In this document: one piece after another, positions 36,208 through 44,797 of the stretch
Layout: each line of letters starts with the position of its first letter
Position numbering within the stretch: position 1 is the stretch's first letter
Assembly (NCBI RefSeq): GCF_002954615.1
Contig: NZ_MSCJ01000001.1
Coordinates: forward strand, 1,240,001-1,304,000
Reading direction: 5' to 3'
DNA length: 64,000 nucleotides
Origin: Photobacterium angustum
GTDB taxonomy: Bacteria; Pseudomonadota; Gammaproteobacteria; Enterobacterales; Vibrionaceae
Made by a program: the position numbers and the translations under genes
The notes under the pieces: model-generated
Database searches by the model: none
What the model was told of the DNA's origin: nothing
What the model saw: only the letters and a program-made list of their open reading frames with translations

Positions 36208-38310
36208 CTAGATCGTACTTTCTGACTGCTGGTTTTCTTTCAGTTCTTGGTATTTTTCCAGCAACGCATCTAGCTCGTTTGAACAGATTGGTTTTGCTAA
36301 AAAACCATCCATACCAATATCATGATAAATTTTCTGGTCGCTTTGCATCGCATTCGCGGTTAATGCGACGATTGGTATACTAATTTTTCTCTGTCTAAGC
36401 TGTTTTGTTGCTTCTAAGCCATCTAATATCGGCATAGATATATCCATTAGCACTAAATCAAACTTATTGTGACCCTGTAACAGTACATTTATCGCTTCCT
36501 TTCCGTTATTAGTTATCGCAACTTTATGTCCTCGTCGCTCTAACATCAACTTAGCAACCAACTGATTGGTATTACTATCTTCGGCTAACAAAATATTTAA
36601 CGAGCAATCCGATTTGTTTTTAAATTTGATGTCGGCTTCGCAACTCTTTAATGATGGATAAATAATAGGAATAGAAATTTTAAAACAGCTTCCTGTACCT
36701 AACTCACTTTCCAGTGATATTGTGCCGTTCATCTTTTCGATTAAATGCTGGCTAATCGCTAGACCTAAACCTGTACCACCGTAACGACGAGTGATACTTC
36801 CATCCGCTTGATGAAATGGATTAAAGATATTTGCTTGCGCATCTTTAGCTATACCAATACCTGTATCGATGACTGCTATTTCAATATTGTCATCAACTTT
36901 ACGAGCAACAACACGAACCGAACCGATGCTCGTAAACTTTACAGCATTACCGATTAAATTAAATAACACTTGAGCAATTCGATTTTTGTCACCGTAGATT
37001 TGTTTTGGGATTGCATCGTCAATTTCACATTGAAATTGGACATTATTTTTAGTCGCTTGTGGTGCCAATTGATCAGCGACAAGTCTTATACTTTCCACAA
37101 CATTAATATCGCTATTGAAAAGCCTAAAACTCCCCGATTCTATTCTTGATAAGTCTAAGATGTCATTGATAATAGTCAGCAATAAATGTGCTGATTGGTC
37201 CATCTGTGATAACCAAAGATTTTGCTTATTATTCAAGCCAGATAAAGATAGCGATTCCATTAAACCTAATACTGCATTAAGTGGTGTTCGTATCTCATGA
37301 CTCATCATTGCTATGAATTGAGATTTTGCTTTGTTGGCCGTTTCTGCTTGTTTTTGTGCTTCCTGTAAATCAAATAAACGTTTTTTTCTACTTGTTATAT
37401 TTTTAGCAGTTCCTCGAAACCCTTGTAGTTTTCCATACTTATCAAAATAAGGTGTACCACTAAAGCTATACCACTGCTCTGTATTATCAACGCTAAGATT
37501 CCATTCTAAGTCTTCAAATACAACTTGCTGTGAGAGTTTACTCGTCAGTTTATTTTGGAATAATGGGTAGTTATTGAAGAATTCTATAAAGTTATCACAG
37601 GAAATTTGTGTATTAGCGACTTGAGGTTCTGAAATGTAAGTAAAGTTATAATCAACATCAATTTCCCAAAACCAATCACCTGCTGTTTTGGCAAAATCTT
37701 TAAATCGCTGCTGACTAAATGTCAGTTGTTGTGTTCGAGCTGCAACTAAGGATTGCAACCTTTCGCGATAATCTATATCAATGATCGCACGTGCAAGCAA
37801 TGGTCTAAATCTATTAAGCACTCGCCTACATCTTGGTGTGAACTGACTTTTATCGTGGCTCATTAAAATCATAACAGCATCACTAGAGCTTACTTTTACT
37901 CCCGTTAATAATGCTGAACTGTAATCATTTAAGGCTTCAATCGATTGTGTACTAAATTCAACAATATCTTTAGGTGAATATAGCGCAATGCATTCACCAT
38001 TGATTGCTCGTCTAAATGTACTTTCCATTAGCCAAGAGTTTGTACCAAAACGATTATCAGTACTGACCAGCACATCAAGCATTTCTTGTTCGTCTTCTCG
38101 AGTAAGAACTAGCGCTTGATCAAAACCTATAAACTTGCGTAGGACTTCTAATAAACTATTGAAAACTTGACGTTTATCATTCGCACCCGCCATTGCCGAG
38201 ATGCCTTCTAAGATGGCTTCATTCTCATCTTGTAATTGGCTTTCTCGCTCTTGACTGCGTAATAAATCAATGACTGTTTCTTGTAGCTTTTCAGATTCAG
38301 AACTTATCAT
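36208..38310 (-). CDS. Hybrid sensor histidine kinase (VpsS-like)
   Basis: A 700-residue soluble hybrid kinase with no membrane helix. Order: N-terminal coiled coil (1-35), GAF-like domain (about 35-185), PAS domain (about 208-318), HisKA with phospho-acceptor His338 in MMSHEIRTPLN, HATPase with the N box NLIGNAVKF near 450 and G boxes (DTGIGIA, YGGTGLGLAIS), and a receiver with Asp623 in LVLMDISMP and the C-terminal FLAKPI. It lacks an Hpt domain, so phosphate must pass to a separate Hpt protein. The FIST gene is 12 bp upstream. The pair resembles V. cholerae VpsS with NosP, where VpsS feeds LuxU and biofilm control (from memory). Confidence 0.88.
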   Translation of the reverse strand: MISSESEKLQETVIDLLRSQERESQLQDENEAILEGISAMAGANDKRQVFNSLLEVLRKFIGFDQALVLTREDEQEMLDVLVSTDNRFGTNSWLMESTFRRAINGECIALYSPKDIVEFSTQSIEALNDYSSALLTGVKVSSSDAVMILMSHDKSQFTPRCRRVLNRFRPLLARAIIDIDYRERLQSLVAARTQQLTFSQQRFKDFAKTAGDWFWEIDVDYNFTYISEPQVANTQISCDNFIEFFNNYPLFQNKLTSKLSQQVVFEDLEWNLSVDNTEQWYSFSGTPYFDKYGKLQGFRGTAKNITSRKKRLFDLQEAQKQAETANKAKSQFIAMMSHEIRTPLNAVLGLMESLSLSGLNNKQNLWLSQMDQSAHLLLTIINDILDLSRIESGSFRLFNSDINVVESIRLVADQLAPQATKNNVQFQCEIDDAIPKQIYGDKNRIAQVLFNLIGNAVKFTSIGSVRVVARKVDDNIEIAVIDTGIGIAKDAQANIFNPFHQADGSITRRYGGTGLGLAISQHLIEKMNGTISLESELGTGSCFKISIPIIYPSLKSCEADIKFKNKSDCSLNILLAEDSNTNQLVAKLMLERRGHKVAITNNGKEAINVLLQGHNKFDLVLMDISMPILDGLEATKQLRQRKISIPIVALTANAMQSDQKIYHDIGMDGFLAKPICSNELDALLEKYQELKENQQSESTI

Positions 38311-38322
38311 AGTATTAACAAC

Positions 38323-39486
38323 CTACCCTTTATGAAAAATAGCTGCTGAAATCATTAAGTTACCGTGCGCATTTTCACCACTGATGAATTGCCCCTGCTC
38401 ACCAAATGTAAATGGAGAAACATAAGGCTTATTTAACATTGCAATATTTACACCGATAGCAACATCATCCATGCGATTTTTTATTTTTAACATACATCCG
38501 GCACAAAAAATCGTAATTCCACCTATTGGGTTCAGCTTATTACCATTCGATGCTTTAACGACTCGACTAGCTCTAGAAATTAGTCGTTCATCAGTGCCGT
38601 TCATAAAGTACAAGCGTTCCCCCTGCTTTACTTCAGCAAACATTTCGATGCCCTTGCGCTGCGTAATATGTGCGGGATGAGCTAATTTAAAATAAGGTAA
38701 ATCGAAATATTCTCCAGCAAAACGCCCTAAAGGGTTTAAACTGCTTTCACTGATTATATTGCTGTTAGTATCAAATGGAATCTTCATCCATTGCTGATAA
38801 ACATCTGCTGCAGGTTTATTGTCTAGTTCTATAACTTCTCGATGTTCAACTTTGGTTGCTATCGCTGATAAACCAGTACTAGCATAGCCCGAATGAAATG
38901 ATAGACTTACTTCGCATGTCGGATAAAAAACAGCGATACCTATTCCCTGACCCGTTTGTTGTTCAACGTTAAATATTTGCCATTTCTCTGCAATGAAATC
39001 ATCAGCTGCTGATCCTCCAATAATAGGAACTGTACAGCCCAACTCTTTCTCTATACCTTGAATAACTTGTTCTTCATAACCCGGTGTTGCATGTAATAAA
39101 ATTAGAGATGGTAACTCGCCGACTCGACCACTATTATGAATCGCTTTTAATGTTGCTTGCCTTGCCATTTCATAAGGCGTTTCAAAATTTGAAATTATAG
39201 CTGTGCCATATGCTCCGTGATAATCATTAATCGCCCATAATGCTAAACCTGTTCCGCTAAAGTAGCCCTCATTTGTCATAAAACCCTGACATGATGTACA
39301 ACCTAAAATAGCTGTATTAGGAAATGATTTTTCAAGCTCAGCTTGGAAAATATTAATGTCATAATTTTCAGAATAATAGATAAGCAATAAAGAAGGCGTT
39401 GCAATTTTTAGATTAAGCTTATCAATAGCTTCATTAATAGCTTCGAAAGATGAAGATTGTATTGAGTAACTTGTTGTTATATCCAT
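38323..39486 (-). CDS. FIST-domain sensor protein (NosP-like)
   Basis: A 387-residue soluble protein with an N-terminal FIST domain (about 30-220, including LGCTSCQGFMTNEGYF near 60-75 and a GGSAADDF motif near 157-164) and a C-terminal FIST_C domain (about 225-365, ending near a FCAGCMLKIKNR stretch). FIST proteins bind small ligands; NosP members bind heme and nitric oxide and act on a neighbouring kinase. It is directly upstream of the hybrid kinase, so it most likely controls it. Heme binding here is inference; the ligand histidine was not identified. Confidence 0.85.
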   Translation of the reverse strand: MDITTSYSIQSSSFEAINEAIDKLNLKIATPSLLLIYYSENYDINIFQAELEKSFPNTAILGCTSCQGFMTNEGYFSGTGLALWAINDYHGAYGTAIISNFETPYEMARQATLKAIHNSGRVGELPSLILLHATPGYEEQVIQGIEKELGCTVPIIGGSAADDFIAEKWQIFNVEQQTGQGIGIAVFYPTCEVSLSFHSGYASTGLSAIATKVEHREVIELDNKPAADVYQQWMKIPFDTNSNIISESSLNPLGRFAGEYFDLPYFKLAHPAHITQRKGIEMFAEVKQGERLYFMNGTDERLISRASRVVKASNGNKLNPIGGITIFCAGCMLKIKNRMDDVAIGVNIAMLNKPYVSPFTFGEQGQFISGENAHGNLMISAAIFHKG

Positions 39487-39631
39487 ATCAATAGACTCAT
39501 CCTTGAATTAATTCGTGATTAATATTATCAGTTATTTGCACATTTTAAGTCAGAATTTTACCTACCTCTTATTAGATTAGCTTATCTTGTCGTATCATGT
39601 TGCAAAGATTTGTAAGTAAAGGATTATTAAA

Positions 39632-40363
39632 GTGGATTTAAGCTCAAATAAAGTCGTTATTGTCACCGGTGGTGCTAACGGTATAGGCAAAGGGATTTGT
39701 AAATATTTGGCACAAAAAAACGTTATCGTCGTCGCGTTAGATATCAATGAGCAAGCCGGATATGATTTAGTTGATGAAGAACCACGTATTCGGTTTCGTT
39801 TAACAGACGTTACTCAAATATCTGAGATTAAAAACACGTTAGATTGGGTTAAATGTCAATTTGGACGGCTTGATGGTCTCATCAATAATGCCGCGATTTC
39901 CAATCCGTATAATACTCCTTTACACCAATTACCGTTAGATGAATGGCACCATATTTTAAATGTTAACTTAACATCCCCTTTAGTCATGAGTCAGCAGTGC
40001 CTACCTTTACTTATTGAAAGTAAAGGGCACATCATAAATATGAGTTCAACAAGATATGTACAATCTGAACCAAACACCGAAGCTTACGCTGCAAGTAAAG
40101 GTGGAGTGGTATCATTAACTCATGCACTTGCTGTGAGTTTATCTCCCAATATAAAAGTAAACTGTATTTCACCAGGCTGGATCAATACAGATACGAATCA
40201 ATTACGAGATATCGATCATCATCAGCATTTATCCGGACGAGTTGGAAACGTAAATGATATTGCTGAAATGGTTGATTTTTTACTGTGTAGCCAAGGTTTT
40301 ATAACGGGACAAAATTTTGTTGTGGATGGTGGGATGACAAAGAAAATGATTTATTGTGAGTAA
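39632..40363 (+). CDS. Short-chain dehydrogenase/reductase
   Basis: A 243-residue classical SDR. The cofactor motif TGGANGIG is at 12-19, the NNAAI motif near 88, the catalytic Ser-Tyr-Lys has Tyr152 and Lys156 in YAASKGG, and the late motif SPGWINTDTN lies near 182. An Asp after strand 2 (VVALDIN) suggests NAD(H) preference. Substrate unknown. The start is GTG, with AAAGGA upstream. It is divergent from the FIST operon, and ends in a hairpin shared with the convergent FixH-like gene. Confidence 0.85.
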   Translation: MDLSSNKVVIVTGGANGIGKGICKYLAQKNVIVVALDINEQAGYDLVDEEPRIRFRLTDVTQISEIKNTLDWVKCQFGRLDGLINNAAISNPYNTPLHQLPLDEWHHILNVNLTSPLVMSQQCLPLLIESKGHIINMSSTRYVQSEPNTEAYAASKGGVVSLTHALAVSLSPNIKVNCISPGWINTDTNQLRDIDHHQHLSGRVGNVNDIAEMVDFLLCSQGFITGQNFVVDGGMTKKMIYCE

Positions 40364-40403
40364 ATAGCACTTCAATAAATATTCATTTTAAGAAGTGCTA
40401 TTT
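40362..40403. terminator. Bidirectional hairpin between convergent genes
   Basis: A perfect 12-bp stem (AAATAGCACTTC with GAAGTGCTATTT) around an 18-base loop. Its left arm begins within the SDR stop codon. Confidence 0.65.
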
Positions 40404-40409
40404 CTAATA

Positions 40410-40865
40410 TTATTTAGTGACGGTAAATTGAGAGCTCATTGTCGTGTTTTTAGCCGTTATATCTACGGCCCAAACCATTGGGTTATGGGTGCATTCAGGA
40501 ACGGTAAACTCTCCCACCCAAGTGTTTTTATTATGCTGCGTAAATACAATGGGTACCGTTCCCATATTCATTGAAACACCTGAAACAGTAGCTGACGGCT
40601 TAACATCTATGTTAGTTATTTGTAATTGAATAGGTGCTTGTGCAGATGGATCTTTTGTTAATAGCTGTACGTCCACGTTCTTATCATCTAACAAATACTG
40701 ACAATTTGTTGTATCTAATTGACATATTTTTACTCCATCCTTAATATCATCTTCGCCCTCGGGAGATGTATATGTCACTGTTCTCCAAATAAAAGCTGAA
40801 ATTAATATAGTCATCAATACTATTATTTGGATTAAACGACCACGGGTTAGTTTTTCTGCTGCCAT
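40410..40865 (-). CDS. FixH-like membrane-anchored periplasmic protein
   Basis: A 151-residue protein with one N-terminal membrane helix (about 10-27) and a periplasmic beta-rich domain of about 120 residues. The end of the domain, MNMGTVPIVF... WVGEFTVPECTHNPMVWAVDI, follows the FixH-like pattern: a Met-x-Met loop, Trp-x-Gly/x-x-x-P-x-C and Met-x-Trp. The Met, Cys and His residues could bind copper (inference). A second Cys pair (KICQLDTTNCQY) may be a disulfide. It faces away from the cco genes on the opposite strand. It is not the usual CcoH, whose remnant lies next door. FixH/YtkA-like is the best description; moderate certainty. Confidence 0.6.
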   Translation of the reverse strand: MAAEKLTRGRLIQIIVLMTILISAFIWRTVTYTSPEGEDDIKDGVKICQLDTTNCQYLLDDKNVDVQLLTKDPSAQAPIQLQITNIDVKPSATVSGVSMNMGTVPIVFTQHNKNTWVGEFTVPECTHNPMVWAVDITAKNTTMSSQFTVTK

Positions 40866-41428
40866 TTTTACAAATATTCCTGTTTTACAGAGTTAAAAAT
40901 ATTCACATAATATTACTTAAGCGTAAATGTAATGTGGTCATCCCACCTGTAAAAATGTGTTAACTCAAGTATTATGCGCAATGAAAATGCCACTTTTACA
41001 AAAAAAAAGCAATTTTAATCTTGTTTAATGAGTCGTCAGTAAACGTTAGACCAACGCTTTGATAACACAATAAATATGATTGTATTCGTAAGATAAATGA
41101 TCCCCTACCTAAGTCGTGGTTCTATATGTTCTAGGACATAATTATTGATGGTCTAGATTGCTACGTTCTATTTATAACGTAACGGCTGTTTATATTTTTC
41201 TAATAATCAAGTTGATTTAGTCGCTGATGATTACTATACAAAAGTAAAGCAATCATAGATCGTTCTCGTTTACGTGTGGCTTATGTTTTAAATATTGACG
41301 CGCACATATCTATCAATCAGGACATAAATGTCACTCTCAATTTAGATTGGGGGACTTGAAAAAACAACTCACTATTTGGTGGACCTTCTAACATCCCCCT
41401 CGATTTCGTTGTACGGACAGAGTAAGGA
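40866..41428. other. 563-bp region with a ccoH remnant between the FixH-like gene and ccoI
   Basis: It holds no intact gene. Its right half contains the ccoH remnant listed separately. The left half probably contains the promoter of the FixH-like gene. No copies of ccoN, ccoO, ccoQ, ccoP or ccoG sequence were seen. Confidence 0.6.
41184..41359 (+). pseudogene. ccoH: Remnant of ccoH (cbb3 oxidase assembly gene), frameshifted
   Basis: From 41184 one frame reads FSNNQVDLVADDYYTK, then shifts by one phase at the AAAAGTAAAG stretch near 41240. The next frame reads SKAIIDRSRLRVAYVLNID, runs on and ends in NLDWGT with TGA at 41357-41359. VDLVADDYY followed by K-A-I is the core signature of CcoH/FixH just after its membrane helix. 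The helix region upstream is degraded, with stops in every frame; PKSWFYMF near 41110 may be the old N terminus. It lies 69 bp before ccoI, the usual place of ccoH. Confidence 0.75.
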
Positions 41429-43825
41429 ATGACAATAGACAAGCATGTGCATGATAAATGCTACCACTGTGGTGATCCCGTTCCTATCGGTAGCCAATTT
41501 GAAGTCGAGATATTAGGTAAACGTCGGCCTATGTGTTGTCTTGGCTGTGAAGCAGTAGCAACAACTATTGTTCAAAGTGGCCTTACTTCGTATTACGAGT
41601 ACCGAACTGAGCCAGCCGAAAAAGCCGATTTAGTCCCCGAACAGCTTAAGTCTCTCTCCCTTTATGATCACGTAGATATTCAGCAAGACTTTGTACGGAC
41701 GACAGATCAAAATTTCAGTGAGGTATCCCTTTCTGTTGAAGGTGTATCCTGTGCTGCTTGCGCATGGTTAATTGAAAAACAATTAATACGCGAAAATGGT
41801 GTTATTTCCATTCGTGTGAATACCACGACCCACCGTGCATTACTGGTGTGGGATCCAGAGCAAGTACAACTTAGCCATTTACTGTCTGTTATTCATAAAA
41901 TTGGCTATCAAGCCTCTCCTTTTGAAGCTGATGCCCAAGAGCAGCAATACCACAACATAATGAAGCAATATTTGTATAAGCTAGGTATTGCGGGCATTGC
42001 TACCATGCAAGTTATGATGCTTGCATTTGCGCTCTATTTTGAAGTGTTTGGCGATCTAGATGCTGAGTTTAAAAACTACCTCCGTTGGGTAAGCCTGATT
42101 TTTGCCACCCCCGTTTTACTGTACTCAGCACTCCCTTTTTACATTAATGCGTGGAGAAGCCTAAAAGCCTTCACATTAGGCATGGATGTACCTGTTTCGA
42201 TAGCATTATTGTTTGCTTACGGCGCCAGCCTTTACGCAACAGTGATGGAAAAAGGCGAAGTTTTCTTTGAATCAATTTCAATGTTTACGTTCTTTTTACT
42301 TCTCGGTCGATTCTTAGAAATGCGTGCCCGTCGACAAGCAGCGGCCGCCAGTGCAAATTTGTTAAAACTCATGCCAAATATGGCAACACTTGCTAATGGA
42401 GAGCAAGTTGTAGCAAAAACGCTTAAAATAGGTGACGTTGTCACTATATTGCCAGGGGAGCACTTCCCTGCAGATGGTGAAATAAATAAAGGATTAACAA
42501 CCGTTAATGAATCCATGTTAACGGGAGAGTCAGTGCCTGTAACTCGCGCGATTGGAGATAAGGTGTATGCAGGGACGATTAACGGTGATGCCAATGTCAC
42601 AATGACAGTTACAGTCAATAGAAATGACTCACTTATCTCTAATATCGTACGCTTACAAGATGAGGCTCAGCTCTCAAAACCTAAAGTGGCAGAGATCGCC
42701 GATAATGTAGCACGCTATTTTGTGGCCGCAATACTGATTATCGCAGCTAGCACTTGGTATTATTGGTATCAAAATCAACCTGATGATGCATTATGGATCA
42801 CATTAGCTGTCTTAGTTGCCACCTGTCCGTGTGCCCTATCATTAGCCACACCAACGGCTATTACCTGTTCAACGTCTACACTTAGTAAATTAGGGGTATT
42901 GCTTCGTCAAGGGCATGTATTAGAAACACTATGTAAAGTTAATCGGCTGGTATTAGATAAAACAGGCACCTTAACTGAAGGTAATGTTCGTTTAATTGCA
43001 ACACGTACGTTCGGAGACATAGATCAAGAAAAAACGTTGATGATTGCTGCGGAATTAGAGCGTTTCGCCAATCACCCAATTGCTCAAGCTTTTAGCCAAC
43101 ATCGCCAACAAAATGTACTTTTTGAAAATGTCGAAAATGTGATTGGCTGTGGTTTAAAAGCAACGCTAAATGGTGATGAGTGGCGCATTGGTAAATATGA
43201 CTTTGCTACCGATATTGAAAATAGTAAATCGTTTAAAAATAGTAATGAATTCTCAGTATGGTTAACTTGCAACCAGCAACCTATTGCAGCATTTCAATTA
43301 GACGACCCAATCCGTCAAGAAAGTGCTCTTTTAGTTAAACAATGCCAGCAACATGGTATTAAAGTCACAATGTTAACAGGTGATAATACTATTCATGCTA
43401 ATGGCGTTGCTAAACAACTGAATATTGATGAGGTTATTGCTAATCAAACACCACAAGGAAAGTTAGCATATTTAAATGAACTATCAGCAGATGACTTAGT
43501 ATTAATGGTAGGTGATGGGGTCAATGATGCCCCCGTTCTCGCTGGGGCTCATCTTTCTGTCGCTATGGGAGGTGGGACAGATATAGCTAAATCTTCAGCA
43601 GATATGGTACTACTTGGCGATAAATTAGGACGTATTTTAGAAGCCCATACTTTAGCGTTAAAGACTCGAAAAATTATTCGTGAGAATTTATCTTGGGCGC
43701 TTGGCTATAACTTGATAATCCTACCTCTGGCTGTTTCGGGATTGGTGGCGCCCTATTTTGCCGTTGTAGGTATGTCAGCTAGCTCAATCATCGTTGTATC
43801 AAATTCTTTAAGGTTATTAAAATAA
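41429..43825 (+). CDS. ccoI: Copper-translocating P1B-type ATPase CcoI (FixI)
   Basis: A 798-residue inner-membrane ATPase that exports copper for cbb3 oxidase assembly. The N terminus has a Cys-rich segment (CYHCGDPVP... MCCLGCEAVA) and a heavy-metal-binding domain with CAAC at Cys108/Cys111. Eight membrane helices are expected; the copper site CPC is Cys466-Cys468. The actuator loop TGES, the phosphorylation motif with Asp510 (DKTGTLTEGN), and the GDGVNDAP hinge motif are all intact. A TAAGGA ribosome-binding site lies 4 bases upstream. ccoS follows without a gap. The structural oxidase genes are missing here, so its product may serve an oxidase encoded elsewhere or another cuproenzyme. Confidence 0.94.
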   Translation: MTIDKHVHDKCYHCGDPVPIGSQFEVEILGKRRPMCCLGCEAVATTIVQSGLTSYYEYRTEPAEKADLVPEQLKSLSLYDHVDIQQDFVRTTDQNFSEVSLSVEGVSCAACAWLIEKQLIRENGVISIRVNTTTHRALLVWDPEQVQLSHLLSVIHKIGYQASPFEADAQEQQYHNIMKQYLYKLGIAGIATMQVMMLAFALYFEVFGDLDAEFKNYLRWVSLIFATPVLLYSALPFYINAWRSLKAFTLGMDVPVSIALLFAYGASLYATVMEKGEVFFESISMFTFFLLLGRFLEMRARRQAAAASANLLKLMPNMATLANGEQVVAKTLKIGDVVTILPGEHFPADGEINKGLTTVNESMLTGESVPVTRAIGDKVYAGTINGDANVTMTVTVNRNDSLISNIVRLQDEAQLSKPKVAEIADNVARYFVAAILIIAASTWYYWYQNQPDDALWITLAVLVATCPCALSLATPTAITCSTSTLSKLGVLLRQGHVLETLCKVNRLVLDKTGTLTEGNVRLIATRTFGDIDQEKTLMIAAELERFANHPIAQAFSQHRQQNVLFENVENVIGCGLKATLNGDEWRIGKYDFATDIENSKSFKNSNEFSVWLTCNQQPIAAFQLDDPIRQESALLVKQCQQHGIKVTMLTGDNTIHANGVAKQLNIDEVIANQTPQGKLAYLNELSADDLVLMVGDGVNDAPVLAGAHLSVAMGGGTDIAKSSADMVLLGDKLGRILEAHTLALKTRKIIRENLSWALGYNLIILPLAVSGLVAPYFAVVGMSASSIIVVSNSLRLLK
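42432..42444. other. matS: matS site (MatP binding), perfect consensus match
   Basis: GTGACGTTGTCAC fits the consensus GTGACRNYGTCAC at every position. It lies inside ccoI. A random match in 64 kb is expected only about once in 60 windows, and there are two here with matP itself. Confidence 0.85.
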
Positions 43826-44047
43826 ATGGAAAGTCTTTACATATTAATACCAATCGCCATTGTTTTTGTTTGTATTGCTATCGGTATATTTTTATGGGCA
43901 GTAAAAAGCGAGCAGTTTGATGATTTAGAACGTCGTGGGTACGATATTTTGTTCGATGAAGATGATACTAAACATAAAAATGCAGTTTCCAATTCTGAAT
44001 CAATAGAAAAAAAAACACGTAACGATAAAGATAGCAGGAATGGTTAA
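43826..44047 (+). CDS. ccoS: cbb3-type cytochrome oxidase assembly protein CcoS
   Basis: A 73-residue protein with one N-terminal membrane helix (about 4-26, ILIPIAIVFVCIAIGIFLWAV) and a short polar tail. It has the family pattern: F-L-W-A-V-K-S-x-Q-F-D-D-L-E near 26-39 and G-x-x-I-L-F-D-E-D-D near 43-52. It is needed for copper or heme insertion in cbb3 oxidase. It begins directly after the ccoI stop and overlaps the next gene by 8 bp. Confidence 0.9.
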   Translation: MESLYILIPIAIVFVCIAIGIFLWAVKSEQFDDLERRGYDILFDEDDTKHKNAVSNSESIEKKTRNDKDSRNG

Positions 44048-44723
44048 TTTAGATTTTTATGCTGCTTTTTTAATTGGCTTAATGGGAGCTGGCCATTGCA
44101 TTGGTATGTGCGGTGGCGTTGCTGCTGCGATCACAATTGGTATGCCAGAAAACACAAAAAACAGTAAACGTTGGATTTATCTATTAAATTATAATTTTGG
44201 AAGATTAGTCGCTTATATAGTTGCGGGGGCAATTATAGGCGCAATGCTTGCGAGTGTTGCTACCATTAATGGCTCTAATAGCCCATTGATATTCATGCGC
44301 TTTTTAGCAGCAATTATGATGATTATTTTAGCGTTATATATTGGCCAATGGTGGTTTGGATTAAACAAACTTGAACGTATTGGGCAAGTTGCTTGGCGAT
44401 ATATTTCACCGCTAGCCACATCATTTCTCCCCCTTAAATCGCCGATAAAAGCTTTGCCTTTTGGTTTTCTCTGGGGCTGGCTCCCCTGTGGTTTAGTTTA
44501 TTCAACTTTAACATGGGCAGCTGTTTCTGGAAGTGCTCTAAATGGTGCAATAGTAATGCTTGCTTTCGGGTTAGGTACATTACCTGCAATGTTAGCGGTT
44601 GGCGGTTTTGCGACACAGTTAAAAATATGGCTAAAGAACCTCTATTTTAGACGTGTTAGTGCATTATTATTAATGGCTTATGGCATTCAAACTGGTTATA
44701 TAGCAATCAAACAAATATTGTGA
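44040..44723 (+). CDS. TauE/SafE-family membrane protein of the cco locus
   Basis: A 227-residue protein of about six membrane helices. It has the motif GHCIGMCGG near residues 17-25 and a second half repeat with PFGFLWGWLPCGLVYS near 139-155; both Cys-rich helix motifs recur in copper- or sulfur-related exporters of this group (often called CcoH2/HMA-less). In many proteobacteria it follows ccoS and aids oxidase copper loading. It overlaps ccoS, so translation is coupled. Confidence 0.85.
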   Translation: MVNLDFYAAFLIGLMGAGHCIGMCGGVAAAITIGMPENTKNSKRWIYLLNYNFGRLVAYIVAGAIIGAMLASVATINGSNSPLIFMRFLAAIMMIILALYIGQWWFGLNKLERIGQVAWRYISPLATSFLPLKSPIKALPFGFLWGWLPCGLVYSTLTWAAVSGSALNGAIVMLAFGLGTLPAMLAVGGFATQLKIWLKNLYFRRVSALLLMAYGIQTGYIAIKQIL

Positions 44724-44766
44724 CCTTTTTATTACTCGTAATAATGCTTCATAATATGTTAAAATA

Positions 44767-44780
44767 TTGACCTACATCAA
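44767..44780. promoter_or_regulatory. FNR box in front of fnr
   Basis: TTGACCTACATCAA matches the FNR/CRP-like consensus TTGAT-N4-ATCAA at 9 of 10 fixed positions. It lies 17 bp before the fnr start codon, a position suited to negative autoregulation as known for E. coli fnr. Confidence 0.7.
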
Positions 44781-44797
44781 ATTGGTTAGACAGGCAT

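Noticed and set aside
42585..42600. A further matS-like word ending in AATGTCAC in ccoI
   Set aside because: It has two mismatches in the fixed positions, so it does not count as a site.
44745..44772. A sequence with ATATGTTAAAA resembling a second XerD half-site
   Set aside because: Only one arm is similar, and it lacks a XerC arm and correct centre; it also lies within the fnr promoter.
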